A stretch of 54,392 bases of DNA from an uncultured Lachnospiraceae bacterium (GCA_946615865.1 CAMOIJ010000013.1:1-54392); one strand, 5' to 3'; shown: positions 36,502 to 45,477, counted from the stretch's first letter. Notes: generated from the letters alone by a model not told the origin. A program made the numbers and translations.

Positions 36502-36911
36502 TCAATAAAGACAGGGTCCGCACGATGACCAGACTTGCCATTTACGAGGAAGGGCAGGGAGTTGCGGACGACAAGATGAATGGTTACTTTAAGAATGATT
36601 ATATTGTCGGCCATATGGTAGGTTCATTCGTAAGCGGTACGATTGCCTGCCTTTTGATTGTGTTCGTATACTGCTGTTATTACTACGACACACTTATGCT
36701 CAGGCTCTTTGAGAATGACCTCGGAGATTTGGTCAAGACATTCCTGACACTCTATGCCGCCTTTATGATCTTTTTCCTCGCTGTTTCGTTTTTCGTTTAT
36801 TTCTGGAGATACAACGCCACGAGCGGAAGGATCGAGAGATATAACAGGAGACTGAACCACCTGAAGGAAAGCTACGAAAAGGAAGATAAACATGCTGACA
36901 ACCGTATTTGA
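36498..36911 (+). CDS. Unknown small membrane protein with two helices
   Basis: A 137-residue protein I do not recognise. Two transmembrane helices are visible: FVSGTIACLLIVFVYCCYYY at about 48-67 and FLTLYAAFMIFFLAVSFFVYF at about 87-107. A basic, Arg/Lys/Glu-rich C-terminal segment (RYNATSGRIERYNRRLNHLKESYEKED) could be a cytoplasmic helix. The start ATG overlaps the comFC stop (ATGA), and its own 3' end overlaps the next gene by 20 bp, so comFC, this gene and the next are translationally linked. cdaA and cdaR follow. It may belong with the cyclic di-AMP cluster or with comFC; no function is inferred. Confidence 0.8.
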   Translation: MINKDRVRTMTRLAIYEEGQGVADDKMNGYFKNDYIVGHMVGSFVSGTIACLLIVFVYCCYYYDTLMLRLFENDLGDLVKTFLTLYAAFMIFFLAVSFFVYFWRYNATSGRIERYNRRLNHLKESYEKEDKHADNRI

Positions 36912-37896
36912 GATAAGAAAGAAGATAATCGAGGCCTATGGGCAGTATGAGTACATCATCATACCCGCGCTGAAGTTCTGTGTGGCCTTTCTGCTGATCC
37001 TGGAGATCGACAACCATATCGGCTTCAACCTTGGACTGACCAATAAGCTTCTCGGCGTCATCATTGCCCTGATCTGCTCCCTGGTACCGGTCAACTTCAT
37101 CGCCGGCATCCTGATGGTGCTGGTCCTGGCACACCTGTATACGCTGTCGCTGGAGACGATGATCGTGGCAGCAGTGATCTTCCTTCTGATGTTCCTGCTG
37201 TATTTCAGGTTTTCACCCAAGGATACAGGAATTATCCTTCTTCTGCCGCTGGCTTTTACATGCCGCATTGAGTACGCGATTCCGATCGTTGCGGGCCTTC
37301 TCTTTACGCCCGGCAGCGCGGTCGGCGTAGCTTTCGGCGTGATCATCACCAAGTACCTGACCTATGTGGAACAGAATAAGGCGGTTCTGGGAAACAGTGA
37401 GATCGGTCCCGCGACAGTTGACAACTTCAGGAACATTGTAGACGCTCTTCTCCAGAATAAGGCGATGTGGATCATGGCGGCGGCCTTTGCTGCGGCTGTG
37501 ATCGTAGTATATTTTATCAGACGCCTGGAGACGGCTCATTCATGGACGATCGCTATCATTGTCGGTACTGTGATCGAACTCTTTGTGCTTTTGTTCGGCG
37601 ATATGCAGTACGACACGAATATCGATCTGACCAAGGTCTTTATGGGAGTATTCCTTTCCATTCTTGTGGAACTGCTGGTGGAGTTCTTCTGCTTTATGGT
37701 GGATTACACGAGGATCGAGAGCGTACAGTTTGAAGACGACGATTACTACTACTATGTCAAGGCGGTTCCGAAGGTAACAGTTTCGGATTCCCTGCGCACA
37801 GTCAAGACGTTCAGCACCTCTGAGACCGGCGGGACAGGTTTCCGCGATCAGGTCGCGAAGCGTCTTGGCGGAAAGAATGCGGAATCCGAGGAATAA
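36892..37896 (+). CDS. Unknown multi-spanning membrane protein upstream of cdaA
   Basis: A 334-residue protein with about eight hydrophobic helices (for example FCVAFLLILEI, LLGVIIALICSLVPVNFIAGILMVLVLAHLY, MIVAAVIFLLMFLLYF, and three more up to about 270). The hydrophilic C-terminal tail (about 275-334) begins RIESVQFEDDDYYYYVKAVPKV and contains the possible phosphosite stretch VSDSLRTVKTFSTSETGGTG. I do not recognise a family. It overlaps the preceding gene by 20 bp and sits 58 bp before cdaA. That position suggests co-regulation with cyclic di-AMP synthesis, but the sequence gives no catalytic motif. Confidence 0.8.
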   Translation: MLTTVFEIRKKIIEAYGQYEYIIIPALKFCVAFLLILEIDNHIGFNLGLTNKLLGVIIALICSLVPVNFIAGILMVLVLAHLYTLSLETMIVAAVIFLLMFLLYFRFSPKDTGIILLLPLAFTCRIEYAIPIVAGLLFTPGSAVGVAFGVIITKYLTYVEQNKAVLGNSEIGPATVDNFRNIVDALLQNKAMWIMAAAFAAAVIVVYFIRRLETAHSWTIAIIVGTVIELFVLLFGDMQYDTNIDLTKVFMGVFLSILVELLVEFFCFMVDYTRIESVQFEDDDYYYYVKAVPKVTVSDSLRTVKTFSTSETGGTGFRDQVAKRLGGKNAESEE

Positions 37897-37954
37897 CTGC
37901 AGGAAGCCCGCCTGGGACGGAGGGGCATTAACGACAGGACGGAAGAAGTAGAAG

Positions 37955-38851
37955 ATGCAGCGTTTTTTAACGATACTTCAAAATTATCTTAACCAAATAC
38001 ATATGCCGAACGTGCGCTGGACAGATATTGTCGAGATACTGATTCTCGCTTTTCTGATCTATCATATTCTGCTGTGGATCAAGAATACCCGCGCGTGGTC
38101 CCTGTTGAAGGGACTGCTTGTCATAGGCGCCTTTGTGGCAATCGCGGCGGTATTCAACATGAGCACGATCCTGTGGATCGTGCAGCATGTCACGGGGCTT
38201 GCCGTTACAGCTATCGTGATCCTCTTACAGCCGGAACTGCGCAGTGCGATGGAAGAACTGGGGCAGACCAATTTCCTCAGTTCTTTATTTAATGTGGACT
38301 ACACAAGGACGCCGGAAGGGAGATTCTCCGATAAGACGATCAATGAACTCGTCAGGGCTTCCCTGCAGATGTCCAAGGTCAACACCGGGGCTCTGATCGT
38401 CATCGAACAGACCACGCCGCTGCAGGAATACGCCCGCACGGGAATCGATATGGACGCGCTGGTCACAAGCCAGCTGCTCATCAATATTTTTGAAAAGAAC
38501 ACGCCGCTTCACGACGGAGCGGTGATCATCCGCAAGAACAGAGTCATAGCTGCGACCTGCTACCTGCCGCTGTCCGAGAACCGCATGGATAAGAATCTGG
38601 GAACAAGACACAGGGCAGGCGTGGGTATATCCGAGGTGACAGATTCCCTCACGATCATCGTATCGGAGGAGACCGGCGAGATCTCTCTGGCGTACCGCGG
38701 CGCTCTGACAAGAAGCGTCACAGAGGAAATGCTCAGAGAAAGACTGGTGACACTGCAGAACAAGGAGGTCCAGGAGGCCAGATATGCACGACTTCTCTCC
38801 AGAAAGGGAAAAGAAAAGAATAAAGACGCAGATACTGAGAATCTTCCATAA
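37955..38851 (+). CDS. cdaA: Diadenylate cyclase CdaA
   Basis: CdaA makes cyclic di-AMP from two ATP molecules at the membrane. The 298-residue protein has three N-terminal membrane helices (about 26-44, 50-67 and 78-92) and a DAC domain with the catalytic DGA at 187-189 (LHDGAVII) and RHR at 218-220 (GTRHRAG). All key residues are intact. Its end overlaps cdaR by 68 bp, and cdaR's binding site lies inside cdaA; the cdaA-cdaR(-glmM) arrangement is the classic Firmicutes operon, although glmM is not found here. Cyclic di-AMP commonly regulates potassium uptake, and TrkA/TrkH are encoded 22 kb upstream. Confidence 0.96.
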   Translation: MQRFLTILQNYLNQIHMPNVRWTDIVEILILAFLIYHILLWIKNTRAWSLLKGLLVIGAFVAIAAVFNMSTILWIVQHVTGLAVTAIVILLQPELRSAMEELGQTNFLSSLFNVDYTRTPEGRFSDKTINELVRASLQMSKVNTGALIVIEQTTPLQEYARTGIDMDALVTSQLLINIFEKNTPLHDGAVIIRKNRVIAATCYLPLSENRMDKNLGTRHRAGVGISEVTDSLTIIVSEETGEISLAYRGALTRSVTEEMLRERLVTLQNKEVQEARYARLLSRKGKEKNKDADTENLP

Positions 38852-39809
38852 CTGGGGACTCAAACTCATCTCCCTTGTATTTGCGACGTGCCTGTGGTTT
38901 TTTGTGACCAATTACCAGGATCCGGAGACGGTCCTGACCGTGAACAATGTTCCGGTCAAACTCCTGCACACTGATTCGGTAACTCAAGAAGGGAAGGTCT
39001 GCACTGTCCTTAATGACAGCGACACGATCCCGGTCGTGACGGTGACTGCGCCCAGGTCGGTCGTCGATTCTCTCGGAGCCGAGAATATCGTGGCAACGGC
39101 GGATGTGGAGGATATAGCGGCTGACAATACAGTCCCGATCGTACTGACAACTAACAAGTACAGCGACAGCATTACGAGCATTGTCGGATCCACAAAGAGG
39201 GTGGCCCTGAGCATAGAGGACCTGGAACAGGCGAGTTTTACGATCGAAGCGGCTCTCATCGGAAATGTCGCGGAGGGCTATGAGATCGGCAGTATATCGC
39301 TGGAACAGAACCAGGTGCGCGTGAAAGGACCTGCCTCTGAGGTCAAGAGAGTAAACCGCGCGGGCGTCACCGTGGACGTATCGGGCGTTGAGAGTTCCAT
39401 CAGCACGAATGCGGAGATCCACCTCTATGACGAGGATGGAGTAGATCTCGATATCGATAAGAATCTTGAACTGAACATTGACAAGGTCATGGTGAACGTG
39501 GAAGTCCTGCCGAAAAAGGAAGTTCCCATCAAGATCGCTGTCTCCGGGACACCTGCAGAAGGCTACAGGCTCACAGGAGAGACGACGGTGGAACCGGGAA
39601 GAGTCACGGTCACCGGAAGGAGAGCCGCGCTTGAGAAAGTGACGGAGATCAGTATCCCGTCCGCGGAGCTCAACGTCACCGGAAGAACGAAGAGCCTGAC
39701 AAAAACCTTCAATATTGCCAATTACCTCCCTGACGGAGTGCAGCTGGCGGAAGGAGAACTGGACACTGTGAAAGTAACGGTGGAGATCGTCGCGACTGAA
39801 GAAGAGTGA
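38784..39809 (+). CDS. cdaR: CdaA regulatory protein CdaR (YbbR domains)
   Basis: A 341-residue protein with one N-terminal membrane helix (about 25-45, LKLISLVFATCLWFFVTNY) and a string of extracellular YbbR domains, about three to four, seen as repeated beta units such as VTVTAPRSVVDSLG, VRVKGPASEVKRVN and VTVTGRRAALEKVT. In Bacillus, CdaR binds CdaA and modulates its activity. The start lies inside the cdaA coding sequence and is preceded by GGAGGTCCAGGAGGCCAGAT, a double strong site, giving tight coupling. leuA follows 33 bp later and may be co-transcribed. Confidence 0.93.
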   Translation: MHDFSPEREKKRIKTQILRIFHNWGLKLISLVFATCLWFFVTNYQDPETVLTVNNVPVKLLHTDSVTQEGKVCTVLNDSDTIPVVTVTAPRSVVDSLGAENIVATADVEDIAADNTVPIVLTTNKYSDSITSIVGSTKRVALSIEDLEQASFTIEAALIGNVAEGYEIGSISLEQNQVRVKGPASEVKRVNRAGVTVDVSGVESSISTNAEIHLYDEDGVDLDIDKNLELNIDKVMVNVEVLPKKEVPIKIAVSGTPAEGYRLTGETTVEPGRVTVTGRRAALEKVTEISIPSAELNVTGRTKSLTKTFNIANYLPDGVQLAEGELDTVKVTVEIVATEEE

Positions 39810-39842
39810 TCCGGTTCATGAATACAGAAAGGGGAGCATGTT

Positions 39843-41546
39843 ATGAAAGGGTATAAGAGGTACAGGAGAACGCCTGTCGTAAATTATCCGGAGAGAGAAT
39901 GGCCGAACAAGCAGATCGAGAAGGCGCCCGCGTGGGTCAGCGTGGATCTCAGGGACGGCAATCAGGCACTGGTCGATCCGATGGTAGTCAGCGAGAAGAT
40001 GGAGATGTTCAAGCTCCTTGTCAAGCTCGGCTTTAAGGAGATCGAGATCGGATTCCCGGCAGCCAGCCAGCTTGAGTATGACTTTCTCAGAGAACTGATC
40101 GAGAAGGACCTGATCCCGGACGACGTCATCGTCCAGGTTCTCTCTCAGTGCAGGGAGGACCAGATCGAGAAGACTTTCGAGTCCATCAGGGGCTGCAAAC
40201 AAGCTGTGGTCCATATCTACAACTCCACCTCCACCCTTCAGAGGGATGTGGTGTTCGGCAAGGACAGGCAGGCCATCATCGATATCGCTGTGGACGGAAC
40301 GAGATGGGTCAAGGAGAGGGCTGAGAAGTTCCCCGGCAAGATCTATTTTGAATATTCACCTGAGAGCTTTACCGGCACGGAGCTGGATTTTGCCCTGGAG
40401 ATCTGCACAGCGGTACAGGATGTCTGGCAGCCTACACCGGAGAATCCCATGATCTTCAACCTGCCTTCCACAGTTGAGATGACAACTCCCAACGTGTACG
40501 CGGACCAGATCGAGTGGATGAGCCGCCACTTCAAGGACAGGGACAGCATTATCCTCAGTGTCCACCCGCACAACGACAGAGGCTGCGGCGTCGCGGCCAC
40601 GGAACTGGCGCTTCTTGCAGGCGCGCAGCGCGTTGAGGGAACCCTCCTCGGCAACGGTGAGAGGACCGGCAATGTGGACATTCTCACAGTCGCCTACAAT
40701 ATGTTCTCCCAGGGGATCGATCCCGAACTGAACCTCGAGGATATCAACGAGATCGTCGATGTCTGCGAGAAATGCACCAAGATGGGCGTCGATGACCGTC
40801 ATCCCTATGCAGGCAAGCTCGTGTTCACCGCTTTTTCCGGCTCTCACCAGGATGCCATCAACAAGGGCATCGCGGCGATGAAGACCAGAAAATCGGAGAT
40901 CTGGGAGGTGCCTTACCTTCCCATCGATCCCGCGGACATCGGAAGAGTTTACGAGCCCGTAGTCCGCATCAATTCCCAGTCCGGCAAGGGCGGCGTAGCG
41001 TTCGTTATGAGCACCTACTACGGCTTCAAGCTTCCCAAGGGAATGCACAGGGAGTTCGCGGACGTTGTGCAGAAGATGTCCGAGAGACAGGGAGAGGTCC
41101 CGCCGGAGCAGATCATGGACGCTTTCCGCAGCGAGTATCTGTACAAGAACGAGCCGCTGCACTTCAGAAAGCTCCAGGTGACAGACCTCAGCAGCGATAC
41201 CAAGACAGATTTCGACACCAAGGTCATGGTCGTATTTACGGATCACGGCAAGATGGAGAGAGTCGAGGCGGTAGGAAACGGACCTCTGGACGCGGTTCTG
41301 CGCGGTCTTTCGCTCAAGTACGGCTTCAACGTCCGTATTCTGGACTACGAAGAGCACGCCCTCAAATCGGGTTCCGACTCCCAGGCGGCGGCCTACATCC
41401 ATCTCATGGATGGCGAGAGCGGCAGGATCACCTATGGCGTGGGCGTCAGCTCCAACATCACGAGAGCTTCGGTGCGCGCTATTTTCTCCGCGATCAACAG
41501 ACTTCAGCTGGGTGATCGCAGACAGGGAACCTCGGACAGCTTCTGA
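39843..41546 (+). CDS. leuA: 2-isopropylmalate synthase, long (LeuA2) type
   Basis: LeuA condenses acetyl-CoA with 2-oxoisovalerate, the first committed step of leucine synthesis. The 567-residue protein is of the longer LeuA2 type: a TIM-barrel HMGL-like domain (WVSVDLRDGNQALVDP at about 31-46; HPHNDRGCGVAATELALLAG with metal-binding histidines) and a C-terminal LeuA dimer/regulatory domain (about 430-567) that carries leucine feedback inhibition. AGAAAGGGGAGCATGTT precedes the ATG. It is isolated from other leucine genes, lying between cdaR and proS, and no T-box or leucine leader peptide was seen in the short upstream gap. Confidence 0.95.
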   Translation: MKGYKRYRRTPVVNYPEREWPNKQIEKAPAWVSVDLRDGNQALVDPMVVSEKMEMFKLLVKLGFKEIEIGFPAASQLEYDFLRELIEKDLIPDDVIVQVLSQCREDQIEKTFESIRGCKQAVVHIYNSTSTLQRDVVFGKDRQAIIDIAVDGTRWVKERAEKFPGKIYFEYSPESFTGTELDFALEICTAVQDVWQPTPENPMIFNLPSTVEMTTPNVYADQIEWMSRHFKDRDSIILSVHPHNDRGCGVAATELALLAGAQRVEGTLLGNGERTGNVDILTVAYNMFSQGIDPELNLEDINEIVDVCEKCTKMGVDDRHPYAGKLVFTAFSGSHQDAINKGIAAMKTRKSEIWEVPYLPIDPADIGRVYEPVVRINSQSGKGGVAFVMSTYYGFKLPKGMHREFADVVQKMSERQGEVPPEQIMDAFRSEYLYKNEPLHFRKLQVTDLSSDTKTDFDTKVMVVFTDHGKMERVEAVGNGPLDAVLRGLSLKYGFNVRILDYEEHALKSGSDSQAAAYIHLMDGESGRITYGVGVSSNITRASVRAIFSAINRLQLGDRRQGTSDSF

Positions 41547-41607
41547 GCAGAACCTGATTTGGTCAAAATATAGAAGAAACTACAATACTAGAGAGGAGCC
41601 GGCATAA

Positions 41608-43041
41608 ATGGCAGATCAGAAGAAACTGGTAGCAGAGATCACATCCATGGATGAGGATTTCACACAATGGTATACGGACGTTGTAATCAAAGCAGGACTT
41701 ATCGCTTATTCCAATATTAAGGGATTTATGGTCTATAAACCCGCGGGATACGCTCTGTGGGAAGCTGTTCAGAAACATCTGGACGCCCGCTTCAAGGCAG
41801 TCGGCGTTGAAAATGTGTATCTTCCCATGATGATCCCGGAGAACCTGCTCAGCAAGGAGAGCGACCTGGTCAACGGTTTTGCTCCCGAAGTGGCGTGGGT
41901 AACTCACGGCGGACAGGAAGAACTGCAGGAGAGGATCTGCGTTCGCCCTACATCCGAGACACTGTTCAGCGACTTCTATAAAGATGAAGTGCACTCCTAC
42001 AGAGATCTCCCCAAGAACTACAACCAGTGGTGCAGCGTTGTCCGCTGGGAAAAGGAGACAAGACCCTTTCTGCGCTCCAGAGAGTTCATGTGGCAGGAGG
42101 GACACACTGTCCACGCCACCATGGAAGAAGCTGAGGAGAGAACGAAACTGATGCTCGATGTCTACGCTGATTTCTGCGCGGAGGACCTCGCGATCCCCAC
42201 TATCAAGGGCCGCAAGACCGACAAGGAGAAATTCGCGGGCGCGATCGCCACTTATACCATCGAAGCCCTGATGCACGACGGCAGAGCCCTGCAGTCCGGC
42301 ACCAGCCACAACTTCGGCGATGATTTTGCCAGGGCTTACGGCATCCAGTTTACTGACAAGGACAACAAACTTAAATACGCTTTCCAGACATCCTGGGGAC
42401 TTTCCACAAGGATCATCGGCGCTCTGATCATGGTACACGGTGACAATTCCGGTCTCGTGCTGCCTCCCAAGATCGCTCCCACTCAGGTGATGATCATTCC
42501 TATTCAGCAGAGGAAGGCAGGCGTGCTCGAGAAAGCGGCCGAGATCAAGGAAATGCTCAAGGATTTCCGCGTCAAAGTCGACGAGACCGACAAGAGCCCG
42601 GGATTCAAGTTCGCCGAGCAGGAGATGAGAGGCATTCCGCTCCGCGTCGAGATCGGACCCAGAGATATCGCTGAGGGCAAGTGCGTCGTGGTGCGCCGCG
42701 ACACCCGCGAGAAGATCTCCTGCGACATCGCTTCTCTGCCTGAGAAGATCGGAGAACTTCTTCCGCAGATCCAGAACGACATGTACGAGAGAGCGAAGAA
42801 GCACCTTGAGGAGCACACCTTCGAAGCTCCCGACAAGGAGACCTTCGAGGCCCTCTTCGAAGAGACCAAGGGCTTTGTAAAGGCTATGTGGTGCGGAAGC
42901 AGGGAGTGCGAGGAGAAGATCAAGGAAGACTACTCCGTGACTAGCCGCTGCATTCCTTACAAGCAGCAGCATCTCAGCGACGTATGCGTCTGCTGCGGAA
43001 AGCCTGCGACAAAAATGGTTTACTGGGGCAGAGCGTATTGA
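41608..43041 (+). CDS. proS: Prolyl-tRNA synthetase (short, archaeal/eukaryotic type)
   Basis: Charges tRNA-Pro. At 477 residues it is the short type without the bacterial editing insertion (the Escherichia type is about 570). Class II motifs are visible: YKPAGYALWEAVQ near motif 1, CVRPTSETLFSDFYKDEVHSYRDLP and RWEKETRPFLRSREFMWQEGHT in motif 2, and TSWGLSTRIIGALIM in motif 3. The anticodon-binding domain follows, then a terminal Cys-rich zinc-like segment (SDVCVCCGKPA). AGAGAGGAGCCGGCATAA gives a strong binding site. No T-box was found in the 61-bp gap after leuA. The short type is common in Clostridia. Confidence 0.95.
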   Translation: MADQKKLVAEITSMDEDFTQWYTDVVIKAGLIAYSNIKGFMVYKPAGYALWEAVQKHLDARFKAVGVENVYLPMMIPENLLSKESDLVNGFAPEVAWVTHGGQEELQERICVRPTSETLFSDFYKDEVHSYRDLPKNYNQWCSVVRWEKETRPFLRSREFMWQEGHTVHATMEEAEERTKLMLDVYADFCAEDLAIPTIKGRKTDKEKFAGAIATYTIEALMHDGRALQSGTSHNFGDDFARAYGIQFTDKDNKLKYAFQTSWGLSTRIIGALIMVHGDNSGLVLPPKIAPTQVMIIPIQQRKAGVLEKAAEIKEMLKDFRVKVDETDKSPGFKFAEQEMRGIPLRVEIGPRDIAEGKCVVVRRDTREKISCDIASLPEKIGELLPQIQNDMYERAKKHLEEHTFEAPDKETFEALFEETKGFVKAMWCGSRECEEKIKEDYSVTSRCIPYKQQHLSDVCVCCGKPATKMVYWGRAY

Positions 43042-43120
43042 TCGACAGTGCGCATAGGCCCGGAGCGTATTGATCTCTGGCGGCTCACCAGTCAAAACAG
43101 AGCAGATCTGAGGTGATTGC

Positions 43121-44452
43121 GTGCAGGTGAAGATCGTAATACCGGAACAAGTAAATAGCATCCTTGAAAGCCTTCAGAAATCCGGTTATGAGGCCTATGT
43201 GGTAGGCGGCTGTGTGCGTGACGCCCTTCTGGGGCGTGAACCCAACGACTGGGATATCACCACATCAGCTCTGCCGACGGAGGTCAAGAGTGTGTTTCCA
43301 AGGACCATCGATACGGGGCTGCAGCACGGGACCGTGACTGTCCTGTGCGACGGAACAGGCTATGAAGTTACCACTTTCAGAGTGGACGGCGTCTATGAGG
43401 ACGGCCGCCATCCCAAAGAGGTAACTTTTACGCCGAGCCTTCGGGAGGACCTCAAAAGAAGAGATTTTACCATCAACGCGATGGCCTATAACAATGAGAG
43501 CGGGCTGGTCGACCTCTTCGGCGGGCAGCAGGACCTGGAGAACGGGATCGTACGCGCGGTGGGAGACCCCGTACAGAGATTCACGGAGGACGCTCTCAGG
43601 ATCATGAGGGCGATACGCTTCAGCGCCCAGCTCGGCTATGAGATCGAGCCTGAGACCCTCAGAGCCGCATCGGCCCTGGCGCCTAATCTCCGCAGGATCA
43701 GCAGCGAGCGCATCCGCGAAGAGCTGGAGAAAACACTTGTCTCCGACAGGCCGGAGCTCTTAAGGACTGCCTGGGCGGCGGGCATCACCAAAGAATTCAT
43801 TCCCGAATTTGACAGATGCATGGAGACCGACCAGATCAATCCCCATCACTGCTACACAGTGGGGGAGCATATCCTCAAAGGCGTCAGCCTGGTCCGCAAG
43901 GACAGGATATTGAGGATCACTATGTTCTTGCACGACATAGCGAAGCCAATCTGTCATACTGTGGACGAGGAAGGGATCGATCATTTCCGCGGGCACGCGG
44001 AAGTGGGCTGCAGCCTGGCGAAGACTATTCTGCAGCGGCTCAAATATGACAACGCGACGATCCGCAAGGTGACGACGCTGGTAAAATATCACGACATGCA
44101 GATCCGTCTGACGGAACCCGCAGTGCGCAAAGCCATAGTGATGACCGGCGCGGACCTCTTCCCGCTTCTTCTGGAAGTGAAGCTGGCCGATTTTATGTCC
44201 CAGAGCACATTCCAAAGGGAGGAAAAGCAGGAGAAATTCGACATGCTGCGCGCCATCTACGGGAGGATCGTTGAGCGCGGGGACTGCCTGAGCCTCAGGG
44301 AACTGGCTGTGAATGGCTCTGACCTCATCAAAACGGGCGTAAAGCCGGGGCGGGAAGTTGGCAATATTTTGGCCCGGATGTTTGAAGAAGTGCTTGATGT
44401 ACCGGAGCACAACGACAAAGAATACCTGCTGGGTCGGTTTGTGAAGGAATAA
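43121..44452 (+). CDS. cca: CCA tRNA nucleotidyltransferase / polynucleotide adenylyltransferase
   Basis: Adds the 3' CCA to tRNAs; this family also includes poly(A) polymerases. The 443-residue protein has a nucleotidyltransferase head GGCVRDALLGREPNDWDI at about 29-46 with the DxD metal residues in DWD, the conserved RRDFTINAMAYN, and the RNA-binding region (GDPVQRFTEDALRIMRAIRF). A C-terminal HD-type domain (about 245-360, FLHDIAKP) follows. The GTG at 43121 begins MQVKIVIPEQVNSIL, with CTGAGGTGATT upstream. Its product would be needed for tRNA-Gln at 17.5 kb, which lacks an encoded CCA. Whether CCA-adding or A-adding cannot be decided by eye, but the single copy favours CCA. Confidence 0.88.
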   Translation: MQVKIVIPEQVNSILESLQKSGYEAYVVGGCVRDALLGREPNDWDITTSALPTEVKSVFPRTIDTGLQHGTVTVLCDGTGYEVTTFRVDGVYEDGRHPKEVTFTPSLREDLKRRDFTINAMAYNNESGLVDLFGGQQDLENGIVRAVGDPVQRFTEDALRIMRAIRFSAQLGYEIEPETLRAASALAPNLRRISSERIREELEKTLVSDRPELLRTAWAAGITKEFIPEFDRCMETDQINPHHCYTVGEHILKGVSLVRKDRILRITMFLHDIAKPICHTVDEEGIDHFRGHAEVGCSLAKTILQRLKYDNATIRKVTTLVKYHDMQIRLTEPAVRKAIVMTGADLFPLLLEVKLADFMSQSTFQREEKQEKFDMLRAIYGRIVERGDCLSLRELAVNGSDLIKTGVKPGREVGNILARMFEEVLDVPEHNDKEYLLGRFVKE

Positions 44453-44493
44453 GATCGGATTGGGCAAGAAAAGGGAATGAATACGTTCACTTG

Positions 44494-44522
44494 TTGACAA
44501 ACCAATTGAAACCTATTATAAA
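44494..44522 (+). promoter_or_regulatory. Promoter of the HU gene
   Basis: A perfect TTGACA at 44494-44499 and TATAAA at 44517-44522, spaced exactly 17 bp, lie 58 bp before the start codon. This is the strongest sigma-A promoter in the window, which fits an abundant nucleoid protein. Confidence 0.88.
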
Positions 44523-44579
44523 TTTAATAGGAAATTTATGGGAGATAAGCTCTCATCACTATCAGGAGGAATCTATAAT

Positions 44580-44852
44580 ATGAATAAAACAGAAATGATC
44601 GCAGCTATCGCTGATAAGGCGGGACTTACAAAGAAGGACGCTGAGAAGGCTCTCAAGGCTTTCACTGATACAGTAGCTGAAGAGCTTGCAAAGGGCGGCA
44701 AGGTTCAGTTGGTTGGCTTCGGCACTTTCGAAGTCAGCGAGAGAGCAGCAAGAGTCGGCATCAACCCTCACACTCGCCAGCCCCTCACCATCGAGGCTTC
44801 CAAGACCCCTAAGTTCAAGGGCGGCAAGGCTCTGAAGGATGCGATCAACTGA
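44580..44852 (+). CDS. DNA-binding protein HU
   Basis: HU bends and compacts DNA and is a major nucleoid protein. The 90-residue sequence is complete: MNKTEMIAAIADKAGLTKKD at the start, the beta-arm segment VGFGTFEVSERAARVGINPH with the RxGxNP motif, and the terminal PKFKGGKALKDAIN. Strong promoter TTGACA-17-TATAAA and binding site CAGGAGGAATCTATAAT predict high expression. It begins the HU-rqcP-divIC block. A stem-loop terminator lies between it and rqcP. Confidence 0.96.
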   Translation: MNKTEMIAAIADKAGLTKKDAEKALKAFTDTVAEELAKGGKVQLVGFGTFEVSERAARVGINPHTRQPLTIEASKTPKFKGGKALKDAIN

Positions 44853-44916
44853 TCTGCATATTTCCCAAGGACGTGATCAACTGATAAACTGAGATTCAGT
44901 ATCGGTGAGTAACTGT

Positions 44917-44950
44917 AAGCCCGGAGTTCATCCTCCGGGCTTTACTTTTT
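44917..44950 (+). terminator. Terminator after the HU gene
   Basis: A 10-bp stem AAGCCCGGAG (44917-44926) with CTCCGGGCTT (44933-44942), then TACTTTTTG. It is a good intrinsic terminator just before rqcP, so rqcP depends on read-through or its own weak promoter. Confidence 0.82.
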
Positions 44951-44967
44951 GCGAAAGGGAGCGCATT

Positions 44968-45261
44968 ATGCGACTAGACAAATATCTTAAGATCTCCAGA
45001 CTGATCAAAAGGCGCACAGTCGCCAATGAGGCCTGCGACAACGGAAGAGTCACGCTGAACGGCAGGGTTGCCAGGGCATCCGCCGAAGTGAAACCCGGCG
45101 ACATCATCGGTATCTCTTTCGGAAACCGGGAAACCAGGGTCGAAGTCCTCACAGTACAGGAAAATGTGCGCAAGGAAGCTGCCGCGGATCTCTTCCGCTA
45201 TCTTCCGGCTTCGGAGGCGGAGACAGCTTCGGAGGTATCTTCTGAGGATGTGGAATCCTGA
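44968..45261 (+). CDS. rqcP: S4-domain RNA-binding protein RqcP-like
   Basis: A 97-residue protein of the RqcP (YabO, Hsp15-like) group, which in Bacillus binds stalled 50S subunits in ribosome-associated quality control. The S4 domain occupies residues about 1-60: MRLDKYLKISRLIKRRTVANEA, then CDNGRVTLNGRVARASAEVKPGD. The Glu/Ser-rich C-terminal tail is longer than needed. The ATG at 44968 follows GCGAAAGGGAGCGC. The location between HU and divIC is the conserved Firmicutes place; yabP and yabQ, normally next in spore formers, are absent here. Confidence 0.9.
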   Translation: MRLDKYLKISRLIKRRTVANEACDNGRVTLNGRVARASAEVKPGDIIGISFGNRETRVEVLTVQENVRKEAAADLFRYLPASEAETASEVSSEDVES

Positions 45262-45277
45262 GGCGTTTTCTGAGGGC

Positions 45278-45342
45278 GGAAAACCTGAAGGCAGGGAATT
45301 CTAAGGACGGGAAACCTGAAGGCGGGGAATTCTGAACTCTTT
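45278..45342. repeat. Two-copy 31-bp direct repeat
   Basis: AAACCTGAAGGCAGGGAATTCT (from about 45281) recurs as AAACCTGAAGGCGGGGAATTCT at about 45312, a 31-bp offset, in the spacer where spore formers usually carry yabP/yabQ. There is no coding capacity of note. Confidence 0.75.
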
Positions 45343-45363
45343 CTAAACTATTGGCGCACCGCA

Positions 45364-45393
45364 TTGACGGAGCCCGAAAAAGAGGGGTAAGAT
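45364..45393 (+). promoter_or_regulatory. Candidate promoter of divIC
   Basis: TTGACG at 45364-45369 and TAAGAT at 45388-45393 are 18 bp apart, 84 bp before the divIC start. It is plausible but not strong. Confidence 0.4.
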
Positions 45394-45477
45394 GAGAGCA
45401 ATCTGATGATTGCTGATCAAAATTGGCAGGCCGCGGTCTGCGGATACACTATTGACGATAGGAGCAGGAGGAAATTA

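Noticed and set aside
41547..41607. T-box leader before proS or leucine leader before leuA
   Set aside because: The gaps are only 61 and 33 bp, with no T-box sequence or terminator/antiterminator pair visible.
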